A DNA stretch of 64,000 nucleotides from assembly GCA_945888515.1 (NCBI GenBank), contig CAMDAD010000009.1, positions 62,001 through 126,000 on the forward strand, given 5' to 3'. The notes beneath the pieces are model-generated. The model did not search any database. It worked only from the letters and a program-made list of their open reading frames with translations, and was not told the origin of the DNA. This document shows, in pieces, positions 1 through 9,476 of the stretch. A program made the position numbers and the translations under genes. This DNA comes from Akkermansia muciniphila (lineage in GTDB: Bacteria; Verrucomicrobiota; Verrucomicrobiia; Verrucomicrobiales; Akkermansiaceae). Within the stretch, counting starts at the first letter, position 1. Each line of letters starts with the position of its first letter.

Positions 1-1592
1 TGGTGATTCTCGTGGGAGTGCCCACGGCATCGGTGATTTACTCGGGAGCCAAGGTGGTCTCGGTGTTTTTCCACGACATCTCGCTGCTAGGCTTGGACTT
101 CGGTTCGATCACAGTAGGCTGCTGGGTCATCGGCATCTGCGCGGCGGTGTATGTGTTCGTTGGCGGTCTCAAGGCCTGCGCATGGACCGACCTGATCTGG
201 GGCGCGGCTCTGATTGTCGGTGGTGCCGTGGTGATGTTTCTCGCATTCGGGGCGATGAAGAATGCCAACCCCGATGAACTGATTCTGACCAAGGTCGAAA
301 ACTCCACCGCCACCGTCGCCGACCTGAAAGACGCCGGCGCCTACGAGCGCTTCATGCTCTTGAACGATGGCAAGGACGGGGAGGCTGAGGCCATGGCTGG
401 TGAAAACCTTTCCGGCGGCAAACTGCACATGAAACGCCCCATCACCGATCCGGAAATCCCCTGGACGGCACTGATGCTCGGCCTGTGGATTCCGAACTTT
501 TTCTACTGGGGTCTGAACCAGTACATCGTCCAGCGCACGTTGGGATCGAAATCCTTGGCAGAGGGACAAAAGGGCATTGTCTTCGCGGCAGCCTTGAAGC
601 TGATCATTCCCTTCATCGTGGTGATCCCGGGCGTTCTCTGTTTCAATCTCTATCGCAATGACCTTGCCGCCGAGGCGATCAAGAAAAACTCCGTTGCCAT
701 CGAGGCGATCACTGCCGGAACGCAAACGGTGTATCCCTTCGCAGAAGACTTCGCCAAGACCTCTCCGGAGCAGGCACGAATGGTTCATGCGCACAACGCC
801 AGAGTCGCCGGTGTGACAACAGAGCTGCCCGCCGACGTGTCCGCCGCGGCACTGAGTGAAGCGAACCGGACCATTCTCGCCTCCACCAAGGCGGCTGTCG
901 GTAGCAAACTGATCGGCTACGATTACGATGCCGCTTTCCCGATTCTTCTGCGCAACCTCATGAAACCTGGCATCACCTGGTTCGTGCTCGCCGCGATTTT
1001 CGGCGCCGTGGTGTCGTCTCTGGCATCGATGCTCAACTCCGCCGCCACCATCGCGACGATGGACATCTATCAGAAAATGAACAAGGGCGCGTCGGAAACG
1101 CAGTTGGTCAACGCCGGCAAGGCCTTCACGGTGCTTTTCGTTCTGATCGCCTGCGTGATTGCGCCTTTTCTGGGCAATCCGGCCTTCGGTGGCATTTTCA
1201 CGGTGATCCAGGAGTTCCAGGGCTTCATCAGCCCCGGCATTCTGGCAGTGTTCCTCTTCGGCTTCCTCGCACCTCGCACGCCCCGCTACTTCGGCTGGGT
1301 CGGCATCCTGGTCAATATCGTCCTCTATGGCAGCATCAAGTGGTGGATTGGCCCCATGCTCTGCGCGCAAGGACTGTGGTTTTCGAATGAAATTTCATTC
1401 CTCGACCGCATGAGCCTTTGCTTCCTGACCGTGATCCTCATCGGCATCGTGCTAAACTTCGCCAATCCGCTGAAAACACCTGCCATATTGCCGGTGTCGG
1501 ATGTGGTTGCTCTTGAATCTTCGAAGACCGCCAAGATCGTAGGCGCAGGAGTGATCGTGGCGATGCTGGTGATGTATGTGATTTTCTGGTAA
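1..1592 (+). CDS. Sodium/solute symporter (SSS family), 5' end cut by window
   Basis: C-terminal roughly 530 residues of an inner-membrane sodium-coupled transporter of the SSS (SGLT-like) family; the reading frame runs off the left edge, so the first transmembrane helices are missing. Visible signs are a long series of hydrophobic helices, the family segment NFFYWGLNQYIVQRTLGSKS near residues 163-182 of the fragment, and a helix containing VVSSLASMLNSAAT, which matches the sodium-site helix of SGLT-type proteins with its adjacent serines. A hydrophilic stretch at about residues 80-150 is longer than I expect for a loop of this family and may be an extracytoplasmic insertion. The substrate cannot be read from sequence; sugars are the commonest in this subgroup. 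It is followed after about 120 bp by parE and is not obviously in its operon. Confidence 0.85.
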   Translation, partial: VILVGVPTASVIYSGAKVVSVFFHDISLLGLDFGSITVGCWVIGICAAVYVFVGGLKACAWTDLIWGAALIVGGAVVMFLAFGAMKNANPDELILTKVENSTATVADLKDAGAYERFMLLNDGKDGEAEAMAGENLSGGKLHMKRPITDPEIPWTALMLGLWIPNFFYWGLNQYIVQRTLGSKSLAEGQKGIVFAAALKLIIPFIVVIPGVLCFNLYRNDLAAEAIKKNSVAIEAITAGTQTVYPFAEDFAKTSPEQARMVHAHNARVAGVTTELPADVSAAALSEANRTILASTKAAVGSKLIGYDYDAAFPILLRNLMKPGITWFVLAAIFGAVVSSLASMLNSAATIATMDIYQKMNKGASETQLVNAGKAFTVLFVLIACVIAPFLGNPAFGGIFTVIQEFQGFISPGILAVFLFGFLAPRTPRYFGWVGILVNIVLYGSIKWWIGPMLCAQGLWFSNEISFLDRMSLCFLTVILIGIVLNFANPLKTPAILPVSDVVALESSKTAKIVGAGVIVAMLVMYVIFW

Positions 1593-1713
1593 GTCCGCCC
1601 TGACTCAGGCATACCATGGTCACGAACTGGCGCGGCGGCAGTGCGATTCCTTTGCATTCCGCGCTTGCACTGGCGAGTTGTCTGCCGTATCCATTGCTTA
1701 ACTTTTCCTAACT

Positions 1714-3570
1714 ATGGCCTCCTACACCGAAGACGACATCAAGAGCCTCGACTGGCGTGAGCACATCCGCATGCGCCCGGGCATGTACATTGGCAAGCTC
1801 GCCGACGGATCTTCCCCCGATGACGGCATCTACATCCTGCTCAAGGAAGCCATCGATAACTCAATCGACGAGCACATTATGGGATTCGGCAAGGAAATCC
1901 GCATCGATATCGATGACGAGGGTCGCGTGGAAGTGCGTGACTTTGGTCGTGGTATTCCGTTAGGAAAGCTCTACGACTGCGCCGCGCAGATCAATACAGG
2001 AGCGAAGTATGACAGCGAGGCGTTCAAAAAATCCGTAGGCCTCAACGGCGTCGGCATCAAGGCAGTAAATGCGCTTTCCACCTTCTTCGAAATCCAAGCC
2101 TGGCGCGAGGGACAGACGAAAGCCATCGAGTTCTCGCAGGGCAAGGTCACGCAGGACATGAAAAACCCGCGCGCGGAAGAAGCACCGAATGGCACACGCC
2201 TGTGCTTTGACATCGACCGCACCATTTTTCCCGCAAAGACAAAATTCCGCGAGGCCACGGTGGAAAAAATGTGTCGTTACTATTCCTACCTGAACCCGAA
2301 TCTCACGCTAGTTTTTAACGGAAAAAAATTCCGATCCAAGGATGGTTTGCTCGATCTGCTGCGTGAGGAGATGGAAAAAGCACCGCTCTATCCGCCCATC
2401 CACCTTGTCGGCAAGGACATCGAAATCGCCTTCACTCACAGCGAGGAAACCAGCGAAGAATACTACACCTTCGTCAACGGACAGAACACGTCCCAGGGCG
2501 GCACGCACTTGCAGGCTTTCCGCGAAGCTATCGTCAACGTGGTGCGCGGCTTCTTCAAAAAACAATGGGAACCCGCCGATATCCGCGCAGGCATCGAGGC
2601 CGCGATCTGCGTGCGCATCGAGGAGCCGGTCTTTGAATCGCAAACAAAAACCAAACTCGGCTCCGCCACCACCAAACCGAACGGCGGCGAATCCCTGCGC
2701 ACGTTCATCGGTAATTTCCTCAAGGAGCACCTCGATAACTACCTCCACAAAAACCCCCAATCAGCCGAGGCGATCCAAAAACGAATCCTCATGGCCGAGC
2801 GCGAGCGTAAGGACATGAAGGGCATCCAGAAGCTCGCCCGCGAGCGCTCCCGCCAGGCCAAGGTCCACAACAAAAAACTCCGCGACTGCCGCATCCACTT
2901 CGATACGAAACACAAGCGCCGCGAGGAATCCACGATCTTCATCACCGAGGGCGACTCCGCCTCCGGTTCGATCACCAAGTCCCGCGATGTCGAAACACAG
3001 GCGGTCTTTTCCCTGCGCGGCAAGCCCTTGAATACCTTCGGCCTCGCCCGCAAGATTGTCTACGAAAACGAGGAGTTCGCCCTGCTGCAAGCGGCGCTCA
3101 ATGTCGAGGAAGGCATCGAGGAGCTGCGCTACAACCGCGTCGTCATCGCCACCGATGCCGACGTCGATGGCATGCACATCCGCCTGCTCTTGCTCACGTT
3201 TTTCCTGCAATTTTTCCCCGAGCTGATCCGCGATGGTCACGTTTACATTTTGCAAACGCCGCTCTTCCGCGTCCGCAATAAAAAGGAAACAATCTACTGC
3301 TACAGCGAGGACGAGCGCGTGAAGGCGATTGCCAAACTCGGCAAGAACCCCGAAATCACCCGCTTCAAGGGCCTGGGAGAAATTTCTCCCGATGAGTTCA
3401 AGTACATGATCGATGCCAATATGCGCCTCGATCCCGTCAGTTACATCGAGGGCAAGGGCGTGAAGGAACTGTTGACTTTTTATATGGGTAAAAACACGCC
3501 GGATCGTCAGGAATACATCATCGAAAATCTGCGCGAAGACGTGGACCGCCAGATCGCGGTGTCTGCTTGA
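1714..3570 (+). CDS. parE: DNA topoisomerase IV subunit B (ParE-type)
   Basis: ATPase subunit of a type IIA topoisomerase, 618 residues, which with its partner A subunit decatenates and relaxes DNA. The GHKL ATPase domain shows the Asn/Glu motif [11 protein letters not shown] (about residues 44-54), GRGIPLG, and the lid motif [14 protein letters not shown]. The Toprim domain has [10 protein letters not shown] (about 410-419) and the metal-binding [10 protein letters not shown] (about 479), followed by RFKGLGE. The N-terminal wording ([19 protein letters not shown], then GSSPDDGIY) is closer to the ParE of Bacteroidetes-type bacteria as I remember it than to GyrB, and the length fits ParE (about 620-630) rather than GyrB (about 800). 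No parC or gyrA is in the window; folK follows 4 bp downstream. The ATG has no Shine-Dalgarno motif. Confidence 0.9.
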   Translation: MASYTEDDIKSLDWREHIRMRPGMYIGKLADGSSPDDGIYILLKEAIDNSIDEHIMGFGKEIRIDIDDEGRVEVRDFGRGIPLGKLYDCAAQINTGAKYDSEAFKKSVGLNGVGIKAVNALSTFFEIQAWREGQTKAIEFSQGKVTQDMKNPRAEEAPNGTRLCFDIDRTIFPAKTKFREATVEKMCRYYSYLNPNLTLVFNGKKFRSKDGLLDLLREEMEKAPLYPPIHLVGKDIEIAFTHSEETSEEYYTFVNGQNTSQGGTHLQAFREAIVNVVRGFFKKQWEPADIRAGIEAAICVRIEEPVFESQTKTKLGSATTKPNGGESLRTFIGNFLKEHLDNYLHKNPQSAEAIQKRILMAERERKDMKGIQKLARERSRQAKVHNKKLRDCRIHFDTKHKRREESTIFITEGDSASGSITKSRDVETQAVFSLRGKPLNTFGLARKIVYENEEFALLQAALNVEEGIEELRYNRVVIATDADVDGMHIRLLLLTFFLQFFPELIRDGHVYILQTPLFRVRNKKETIYCYSEDERVKAIAKLGKNPEITRFKGLGEISPDEFKYMIDANMRLDPVSYIEGKGVKELLTFYMGKNTPDRQEYIIENLREDVDRQIAVSA

Positions 3571-3574
3571 TGCC

Positions 3575-4078
3575 ATGAGTCACCTCGCCGTCATCGCCCT
3601 CGGCTCGAATCTCGGCGAGCGCCGCGCCCACTTACAACAAGCCTGCGCCCAGCTCCGGGCACTGGCCCTCGAAGGGACGTGGCAGCAGTCGAGCATCTAC
3701 CAAACCGCCCCCGTGCTCTGCCCGGATGGCTCCCCGGATTTTTACAACGCCGTGGTCTCCTTTCAATTCGAGGGCAGCGCCACCCAACTCCACGCGCAAA
3801 CCCGCGGCATCGAACAGGCCCTAGGCCGCGAGCGCAGCACGATCAACGCCCCACGCACCATCGACATCGATCTGTTGGCCTTTGGTCAGGAAATCATTGA
3901 CGAGCCCGACCTGCAAATCCCCCACCCCCGCCTCCACCAGCGCCGCTTCGTGCTTCAGCCTTTGGCAGAAATCCACCCGGACCTGCTCCTCCCGGGCCTC
4001 AGCAACTCTATCTCCCGGCAACTCCAAGCACTCCACTCGCCCGAGCCGGAACTGATGCGAATGGATGGCACGTGGTAG
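3575..4078 (+). CDS. folK: 2-amino-4-hydroxy-6-hydroxymethyldihydropteridine pyrophosphokinase
   Basis: HPPK, 167 residues, the normal length. It transfers pyrophosphate from ATP to 6-hydroxymethyl-dihydropterin in cytosolic folate synthesis. The N-terminal ALGSNLGERRAHL is the pterin-binding start of the family. The signature runs ALGRERS...APRTIDIDLLAFG, with the paired Asp residues that bind the two magnesium ions, followed by the usual PHPRLHQRRFVLQPLAEI. The start lies 4 bp after the parE stop, so the two genes are probably co-transcribed. It converges on the minus-strand gene ending at 4083, with only 4 bp between stops and no visible terminator. Confidence 0.95.
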   Translation: MSHLAVIALGSNLGERRAHLQQACAQLRALALEGTWQQSSIYQTAPVLCPDGSPDFYNAVVSFQFEGSATQLHAQTRGIEQALGRERSTINAPRTIDIDLLAFGQEIIDEPDLQIPHPRLHQRRFVLQPLAEIHPDLLLPGLSNSISRQLQALHSPEPELMRMDGTW

Positions 4079-4082
4079 CAGT

Positions 4083-4853
4083 TCACCGATACGGCGGATA
4101 CTCCGGCATGACGAAGGGGTGGATGCTGCCGTCAGCGCGGGGAATGAGGAGGAGGTAGCGGCGGTATTCGGTTTTACCGGGCCAGCGGGTGTCGCAAAAG
4201 GGTTCCCACTGGTCGCCCAATTGTTTTGCTAGGGTGATCTGTGCCATTTCGGCGGCTTGGTCAATGCCCGGCTCGATGATGGTTGATTGACCAGGCGCCA
4301 GCTTTGCTGACTTCCCACCGAAGAGACCGGCCACGGTGTGCGTGGTGAAATTTTGCACGAGAATTTTGCCATCTCCAAAGCGTTGTTTCTGTGCGTCAAT
4401 CAGAATGATCCGATAGGGTGACGCTTTCGGGGCACTATTGGTCACCAGGATCGCGGTGGCGGTATCGGAGTCGGGCAATTCAAATTCGATGATCGGTTGG
4501 ACGAGGAATTCTTCCTTGATCGGCGTGGCAGGACCGTTAAAGCCGCCCGCAGCCTGTGGAGGGGCGGGATCGATGGCGAGAGCCAGCTTACGCGTGCCGA
4601 AGCCCATCGCATCGGTGATGTAGGAAGAAGAAACTGTCAATCTCCAGCGTGCCAACCATCCCTGTTCCGTCTTTTCAGCTACGACTAGTTGTGTCGCCTT
4701 TTCTGCAGCTTCTACGCAAAGAAAACGCAGGCTGTGCGGGGCCTTTTTGACGGTGGCTGCGGGTGCTGTCGGAGTGGCTGGCTGAGCCGCAACGGGCCAC
4801 AGCGCGAGCATGGTTAAGCAGAGAATCCATTTCATGTGAGCAGAGAGAGTCAT
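4083..4853 (-). CDS. Secreted protein of unknown function
   Basis: A 256-residue protein I do not recognise. The N-terminus (Met-Lys-Trp-Ile-Leu-Cys-Leu..., then Ala-Ala-Gln-Pro-Ala) is a Sec signal peptide with likely cleavage near residue 23-25. A second in-frame ATG at 4835 would give a more typical signal peptide beginning MKWIL. The mature part is beta-rich with no cysteine pairs or catalytic motif that I can name. Its start is only 3 bp after the stop of the giant prepilin-like gene upstream, so the two are probably one transcription unit. That may mean it serves the same envelope or pseudopilin function, but this is inference from position only. Confidence 0.75.
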   Translation of the reverse strand: MTLSAHMKWILCLTMLALWPVAAQPATPTAPAATVKKAPHSLRFLCVEAAEKATQLVVAEKTEQGWLARWRLTVSSSYITDAMGFGTRKLALAIDPAPPQAAGGFNGPATPIKEEFLVQPIIEFELPDSDTATAILVTNSAPKASPYRIILIDAQKQRFGDGKILVQNFTTHTVAGLFGGKSAKLAPGQSTIIEPGIDQAAEMAQITLAKQLGDQWEPFCDTRWPGKTEYRRYLLLIPRADGSIHPFVMPEYPPYR

Positions 4854-4856
4854 AGG

Positions 4857-7800
4857 TCAGACGGAGGCACGTGGCAACCATTGGAACGAAAGAATTTGGA
4901 AACGACGACCAAACAAGCGATTGATCGGACGGGTCAGCGAGGCGAAAGGCAACTCTGCCGCATCAGCGGAGTCCACATAGGAAGCGACGCGCTGCACCAC
5001 CACCTCGCACCAGGCCTCCGCTGTAACGCGTTGATTAGCATCCAGTGCGGCACCATAGGCGCGGATGCGGAACGTATCGCCGCGCGCCGCTAATTCATTG
5101 GCAAAGGGGGCTAATACATCCGCCTGCATGATGGTGCCTGGGATGCCTGTAGAGCGAGAAAGCCCACCGCCGGCGGTGGCCACGCTAGCGCCGGGTAAAC
5201 CATTGAAATCTGCTGGGGTGACACTACGGTTTCCAGATTTCATCGCGCGATTCAATCCAGCCAACTCAATCGCCGCCTGCACGGTTCCCATTAAGGCCGT
5301 ATTGCCGGAGGCAGAAGGACGCCGATTGAGGAAATCCGCCAACGACAAAAACGGACCACGCGCCTTCACTTCTGTCACGATATTTTCCGCGAGAGTTTCG
5401 ATTTCCTGATCTGTCAGCGCGCGGAAGCCCGACCACTGTTGGCTCTCGGATGCAGTTGCGGCGGGTGTCGCCATGCCATCACTCGCGAGCCCCGATGCGC
5501 CTACGGGAGTGCGGTCGGTCATCGAGACACTTGCACCGTTCGAGGTCCGCTTGGCACTGTTGCGCGCAGTTGCTAGGACAGCCATCCATGCTTGTTTGCG
5601 GGTGGAGTTCACATTGAATGCACCATCTAGAAACACGTGCGCTGCCAGTCGGGAAATTGCCTCTGGATGCAGCGTCGTACCATTAAGCAAACGGGTGCGC
5701 GCCACATCCCACGAAGTCGCGGGTAGGATGCGATTGTTAAACAACTTCAACTGAGGGTCGCTTTGCGACTTGCTGAAAAAGTCAGTCATCACCGCAAGAG
5801 GTCGCCGCGTATCGATATAATAAGGCGCCGTGCGCGGGATCAGCGCGCCATCATGGATGCTGGAGCAAAACCAACTGTCGAACAACGCGGCATTCGAGAG
5901 ATATGAGTGGTCAAAGACAGGGTTGTTGTTCAAGTTAGCTAGGTTGTAAGGACCTGTGCCCACAACTCGATTGGGATTCAAAAAGGGGATGGCGTAAGAG
6001 TTTCCAATCGCTCGCTCCATTTGCGGTGCCGCATACGATACGTTAGAAAAAGCGATGTCGGTTGGTTCAAAGCGGAAGTTTCCAGTCAGGCCATCCGATT
6101 GCAATACATTGAGACCAGCGTTCGACCTCTCGAGAGCCTGCGCATAGCGATCGGAAGCACCATTGGCGGGAGCGTGCGTGAGCGACATCAGTGAAAGCGG
6201 AGGAGCAATGTCCAATTGACGTGTGGCGCAACGTGTCACTCCGAGCGAGACCGAGTGACTACCACCGAAGCGACCTTGATCGCGAGAATTGATATCGATG
6301 AGTGGTGAATCATAAGCCAGCGGCATGGGATCCGCGCGCCAGAATTCCTGAGCGGTGTTCATTTCCGTCGAACTCGTACCGCGAAAACTTCTGAGGCTCA
6401 TTGTCGAATTTGTCATCAAACGCGAGGCACTCGGAAAGGCGTCGCGTGTGCCTGGAGTCGGTTGCTCCACATTCATGTAGTGACCGAAAATCATAAACGG
6501 CTTGGGACTCGCATATTGTGCAACGCTCAAGCGCTGACTCGATCGAATCGTGGGAAAATACGCGGGATCTGGTGCGGCAAAGTTGATCGCAGTCAGCAAA
6601 TTGCTGGACCCAATAGCTAAGCCGCCATTGCCGCCCGAGGCTTGAGAGCCGTGCTGGCGTAACCCAATCCACTTATTGCAATAGGATCGATTGCCCGAAG
6701 AGCCGATCGAGTCAACATCAGGCGTGACGATAAACTCGATCATATCATTCGCATTCAAATTGCGCGCTCCGAAATTTGAGTTCACTAAATACTGTCGACC
6801 AGGCCCCCATCCCGGCGATAGATTCACATTCGGATCTCCCGAGCCGTTGCTGGTAATGTCGCGGTCATGTCCGAAAATCTTGCACTCGCCGGGTTCCAGC
6901 GTGTAACCATTGCTAAAGCCTGATTGGGCCAGACCTCCTACGTTGCCGCGGAGCCATTGAAAAGTGGGATGTCCAAAAGTGCCTGCGGAACTGGGCCAAT
7001 TGCCCCGATTGAGCGCGTAGGTGTTATTGCCTAAGGTCGACTGAGGCAGCGTTGTGGGATTTGGAGTACTGCTCGTGATCGACCACTGGACCTTGAATGG
7101 TACCGAGAGCAACTGCACGGAATAGCTCGCCCCGGGCGGCACGACAACCCGCACATTGTTCGGGTTCCAGACTTTCACTAAAGCATCCATCTGCATCAGC
7201 AGGCGGAATTTTGTCGGATCGTTGACTTCTGGGCGTGACACAAACGAGAAAACAAACTGAACGGCGGCAAAAACGGGCTTGCCGTAGTTAAACCAAGGAT
7301 CCGAGAGCGCGCGACGGCGGAAATCGCTGGATGATGGATTTTCGGCTCCCGTCATGGCCCTAAGAAAGGGAACATTGCCATTGTTATCCCATTGAATATT
7401 CCGATAGAGGTTCGCGTGAATCCACAATTCCTCCATGTTGATGCCTGGTTGCGTGGTGGGATTACCGAAGTTGGCTAATGGATTCGCTGCGAGCGCACGG
7501 AAATCCCCATCATTGTTGATACGGCCGTTGGTATTAATGAAATTATTGATACGGCCATCGGCGCGATACAAAGGTAGGTTCTCCACTTGAGTCCGCGGCA
7601 AGTGCGAAAACAGCGAAAAATCATACTTGAAACGGCGGCGCGTCACATCCACTGGCAATCCACGACTTACGGTTGTGACATCGTGAAACAAGGTCCGTGA
7701 CAGCTCGTTTTTCAGGGCCAATTGCGATTGGGAAATGTAGGACGTGCGTTCCGGAGCATTCACGGGCATCTCGCCGAGGTTATCCAAAATCCCCGCACTC

Positions 7801-8450
7801 GCCGTGATGCCAGCATTCGCCGCAATCAGTTCCTCGCTGCGCTCCAACTTAGGATTACGCGGCGAACCAGATGTTACATTGGCTTTCATCGACTCATCAG
7901 CGATCCACCATGCCGCCTGACCAAAGCCATTGTTCTGGGTAATGGGAATGCGAGGAACTGTCACAATATCGGCCGTATTAGTGGCCCCTACACTGCCGTT
8001 CCCGACAAGCGTCACCTCATTTCCCTGAGTTGAGCGCACCGATTCCCGCTGGCGTTGAGTCGCTTGAATGGGTGATCCGGCCATCCATTGCACAAAAGCA
8101 GGCGTAGGTCTCGTAGTGATGCCACGACTCGCATCCCAAGCATCATAGACGCCCAGCCAATTCGCATGCGGACCACTCACGCCCAGTTGTTCCGCGGGAG
8201 CGCAAACCCGCCCATCCGGACCCATGCTTTTCTGCAAATCACCCAACGCCATCATCATGGCCATTCGAGCTTGGCTGCGTGCGCGTGCCATCGCATCACC
8301 CTGCGCAGAGGAGCGCAATTGCAGGGTCGAGAGAGATAGCATGCCTATCGCTACGAGGGTCAGCAAGACCAGTAGACTGATCGTGATGACCAACGTGAAT
8401 CCGCGGTTGCGCGAAAAAGGCATGAAACGTAAAGAAACGAATCTTCTCAT
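4857..8450 (-). CDS. Giant prepilin-like protein, Verru_Chthon cassette protein A type
   Basis: A 1197-residue protein with an N-terminal type IV prepilin signal: basic residues, then RNRGFTLVITISLLVLL, with predicted cleavage after Gly17. The membrane helix is followed by a very long, Asn/Ser/Gly-rich extracytoplasmic region. The combination of prepilin leader and size above 1000 residues matches the family named Verru_Chthon cassette protein A in Verrucomicrobia. Position 5 after the cleavage site is Ile, not the Glu of classical pilins and pseudopilins. The family normally sits with three smaller prepilin-like genes (B, C, D); here its neighbours are a Xer recombinase and a secreted protein of 256 residues. 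C-terminal segments such as EIVTEVKARGPFLSLADFLNRR recall GspK-like helix-hairpin packing. The function of the family is unknown; surface or secretion machinery is likely. Confidence 0.8.
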   Translation of the reverse strand: MRRFVSLRFMPFSRNRGFTLVITISLLVLLTLVAIGMLSLSTLQLRSSAQGDAMARARSQARMAMMMALGDLQKSMGPDGRVCAPAEQLGVSGPHANWLGVYDAWDASRGITTRPTPAFVQWMAGSPIQATQRQRESVRSTQGNEVTLVGNGSVGATNTADIVTVPRIPITQNNGFGQAAWWIADESMKANVTSGSPRNPKLERSEELIAANAGITASAGILDNLGEMPVNAPERTSYISQSQLALKNELSRTLFHDVTTVSRGLPVDVTRRRFKYDFSLFSHLPRTQVENLPLYRADGRINNFINTNGRINNDGDFRALAANPLANFGNPTTQPGINMEELWIHANLYRNIQWDNNGNVPFLRAMTGAENPSSSDFRRRALSDPWFNYGKPVFAAVQFVFSFVSRPEVNDPTKFRLLMQMDALVKVWNPNNVRVVVPPGASYSVQLLSVPFKVQWSITSSTPNPTTLPQSTLGNNTYALNRGNWPSSAGTFGHPTFQWLRGNVGGLAQSGFSNGYTLEPGECKIFGHDRDITSNGSGDPNVNLSPGWGPGRQYLVNSNFGARNLNANDMIEFIVTPDVDSIGSSGNRSYCNKWIGLRQHGSQASGGNGGLAIGSSNLLTAINFAAPDPAYFPTIRSSQRLSVAQYASPKPFMIFGHYMNVEQPTPGTRDAFPSASRLMTNSTMSLRSFRGTSSTEMNTAQEFWRADPMPLAYDSPLIDINSRDQGRFGGSHSVSLGVTRCATRQLDIAPPLSLMSLTHAPANGASDRYAQALERSNAGLNVLQSDGLTGNFRFEPTDIAFSNVSYAAPQMERAIGNSYAIPFLNPNRVVGTGPYNLANLNNNPVFDHSYLSNAALFDSWFCSSIHDGALIPRTAPYYIDTRRPLAVMTDFFSKSQSDPQLKLFNNRILPATSWDVARTRLLNGTTLHPEAISRLAAHVFLDGAFNVNSTRKQAWMAVLATARNSAKRTSNGASVSMTDRTPVGASGLASDGMATPAATASESQQWSGFRALTDQEIETLAENIVTEVKARGPFLSLADFLNRRPSASGNTALMGTVQAAIELAGLNRAMKSGNRSVTPADFNGLPGASVATAGGGLSRSTGIPGTIMQADVLAPFANELAARGDTFRIRAYGAALDANQRVTAEAWCEVVVQRVASYVDSADAAELPFASLTRPINRLFGRRFQILSFQWLPRASV

Positions 8451-8570
8451 AAAAAAGTTGGGTTGAAAGTGAATTGCGGGGGTATCAGTGGAACAACCAT
8501 GTATATACCATCAGTATGACAGATTTCCAGAGGAAAATCAAAAAAACGCAAAACAGGCGCAAGGAAAGCC

Positions 8571-9476
8571 TTATCCGCGGGGGTGAAACGTTTTGTGGAT
8601 ACTTTTGAGGCGTTTTTGATCGACGTGTGTGTAGATTTGCGTTGTCGAGATATCGGCATGACCTAACAACTCTTGAATCACACGCAGGTCCGCGCCACCC
8701 TCTAACAAGTGAGTAGCAAATGAGTGTCGCAGCAAATGTGGATAGACGTTTTGCTCTAGGCCTGCCTGCGAGGCACGTTCCTTGACGATCTCTCGAACCC
8801 GAGCCGGCGATAAAGCTCCGCCCCGTATCGAAAGAAATAATTGTGAACTGGTGCGCTTTTTCACAAGAGTCGGGCGAGATACGGCGAGGTAGTGATCGAT
8901 CGCCTGGCAAGCCATCTCCCCCAACGGCACTAGGCGCGTTTTGTTGCCTTTTCCTGTGACACGCAAAAATTTTTCTTGCCTGTCGAGATGCTCCAATCTC
9001 GCACTGCAGAGCTCTGAGAGCCTAACGCCGGAGGAATAGAACAAATCGAGAATCGCTCGATCACGAGCACCGAGCGGAGTTGTGGTATCGATGCTTTCTA
9101 GCAACTGACGGCAGTCAGCGGCATGCAAGGTTTCCGGGAGAATTTTTTCTGGTTTGGGCGCATGAAGTGGCTCTGCGGGATCCATCGATAGGTGTCCCCT
9201 CCCCGCAAGCCAGCGGAAAAATACTTTTAAATGCACTGTCGTGATTCGCAGCGACGAAGCTCCTAACGATTCGTTTTTTCGCGTGGTGAGAAAGTGCGAT
9301 AGCTCATCCGTGCCCATATCCTGTAACCTGTAATGGAGACGATTGGACCACTCGCATAAAGCATCCAATGTCTGGCGAAGAGAGAGTTGATAAGCAGACG
9401 ACAGCCCGCGCTCGGTGGCAACATAGAGAAGGAAGTCGTCGATCTCCCGACCCAGCCATGAGGACATCGCACTCAT
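8571..9476 (-). CDS. Tyrosine recombinase of the XerC/XerD type
   Basis: A 301-residue site-specific recombinase that should act on DNA by the tyrosine mechanism, as in resolution of chromosome dimers at dif. The N-terminal SAM-like core-binding domain covers about residues 1-100. The catalytic residues are complete: Arg152 (SSGVRLSEL), Lys176 (VTGKGNKTR), His247 and Arg250 (HLLRHSFATHLL), His273 (LLGHADISTTQ) and Tyr282 (IYTHV). Length and the HSFATHLLEGGADLRVIQELLGH block are typical of Xer proteins rather than phage integrases. I chose the ATG at 9476 because it overlaps the TGA of the upstream lipoprotein gene as ATGA and gives the usual length; a longer in-frame start at 9641 would lie inside that gene. 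Whether it is XerC or XerD cannot be told here. No att sites or other mobile genes are seen. Confidence 0.9.
   Translation of the reverse strand: MSAMSSWLGREIDDFLLYVATERGLSSAYQLSLRQTLDALCEWSNRLHYRLQDMGTDELSHFLTTRKNESLGASSLRITTVHLKVFFRWLAGRGHLSMDPAEPLHAPKPEKILPETLHAADCRQLLESIDTTTPLGARDRAILDLFYSSGVRLSELCSARLEHLDRQEKFLRVTGKGNKTRLVPLGEMACQAIDHYLAVSRPTLVKKRTSSQLFLSIRGGALSPARVREIVKERASQAGLEQNVYPHLLRHSFATHLLEGGADLRVIQELLGHADISTTQIYTHVDQKRLKSIHKTFHPRG

Noticed and set aside
87-1370. 427-codon open frame on the minus strand opposite the symporter
   Set aside because: It is antisense to a clear SSS transporter, has a Glu/His/Asp/Arg-rich composition typical of a reversed GC-rich frame, and no recognisable motif.
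2761-3576. 271-codon open frame on the minus strand opposite parE
   Set aside because: It mirrors the Toprim and C-terminal part of parE, has no motif and would converge on conserved coding sequence.
8571-9476. Xer-type gene as the integrase of a mobile element
   Set aside because: Length and motifs fit housekeeping Xer proteins, it is translationally coupled to a lipoprotein gene, and no att repeat or phage gene is nearby.
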